Assembly (NCBI GenBank): GCA_030596125.1
Contig: JAUVKT010000021.1
Coordinates: 1-32,802, forward strand
Direction of reading: 5' to 3'
Length of the DNA: 32,802 bases
Origin: Bacteroidales bacterium
Lineage (GTDB): Bacteria; Bacteroidota; Bacteroidia; Bacteroidales; VadinHA17
Shown: positions 32,795 to 32,802 of the stretch, in pieces
Position numbering within the stretch: position 1 is the stretch's first letter
Layout of the letters: every line of letters starts with the position of its first letter
Program-made: the position numbers and the translations under genes
The notes under the pieces: model-generated
The model's database searches: none
Told to the model about the DNA's origin: nothing
What the model saw: only the letters and a program-made list of their open reading frames with translations

Positions 32795-32802
32795 TCGGGA
32801 AT
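32782..32802. repeat. ATTCCCG...CGGGAAT palindrome over the queG stop
   Basis: ATTCCCG (32782-32788) and CGGGAAT (32796-32802) form a perfect 7-bp stem with a 7-nt loop that contains the queG TGA (32792-32794). The left side reads GTCATTCCCGG, the start of a common GTCATTCCCG-type bacterial intergenic repeat. The window ends here, so its full extent is not visible. Confidence 0.6.

Overview
The window looks like chromosomal DNA of a member of the Bacteroidota, probably Bacteroidales/Marinilabiliales-like, though genus cannot be told. Reasons: AT-rich codon use, few Shine-Dalgarno sequences, TAnnTTTG-type -7 promoter elements, an LpxC-FabZ fusion in the order HD-protein/lpxD/lpxC-fabZ/lpxA, an ABC permease fused to an M1-peptidase-like domain, and Bacteroidota-style SUF and QueG proteins. 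No rRNA, tRNA or CRISPR was seen.

Layout. (1) 1-1992: a decayed accessory patch. It holds the start of a tyrosine recombinase running off the left edge, a C-terminal fragment of a second recombinase, a nucleotidyltransferase (MNT) gene broken by an amber codon, and about 1 kb of purine-rich word-like repeats and palindromes. (2) 1993-17482, minus strand: a tight seven-gene operon reading, in transcription order, ABC ATPase, ABC-2 permease/M1-like/golvesin-like giant, TolC, membrane-fusion lipoprotein, RND permease, an RND permease fused to six extra membrane helices and a complete ABC ATPase, and a second ABC-2 permease. (3) 17745-22440, plus strand: HD phosphohydrolase, lpxD, lpxC-fabZ, lpxA (lipid A synthesis). 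(4) 22615-25857, minus strand: a ThiL-like protein without its catalytic aspartates, a YccF membrane protein and a MuiA-family protein. (5) 26225-32794, plus strand: sufB, sufC, sufD, sufS, sufE, a SufT/MIP18-like gene and queG. QueG is an Fe-S enzyme and so a plausible client of the SUF system upstream.

The most remarkable item is the export operon. It encodes two RND pumps, two ABC ATPases and two ABC-2 membrane proteins that share one adaptor and one outer-membrane channel, and one polypeptide (1573 aa) physically joins an RND pump to an ABC ATPase. The two ABC modules are clear paralogues. This suggests a hybrid envelope machine in which proton-driven and ATP-driven modules work together. 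Substrate and mechanism cannot be read from the sequence, and whether it has been described before needs a database search.

The second theme is intergenic. Nearly every gap holds either short degenerate word repeats (for example CGACAAA, CATTTGA, AAGTGCCTAAA, GGTTTCAGG or GAAGTATGGAGTA units) or palindromes. Several start at, or supply, the stop codon of the gene before them.
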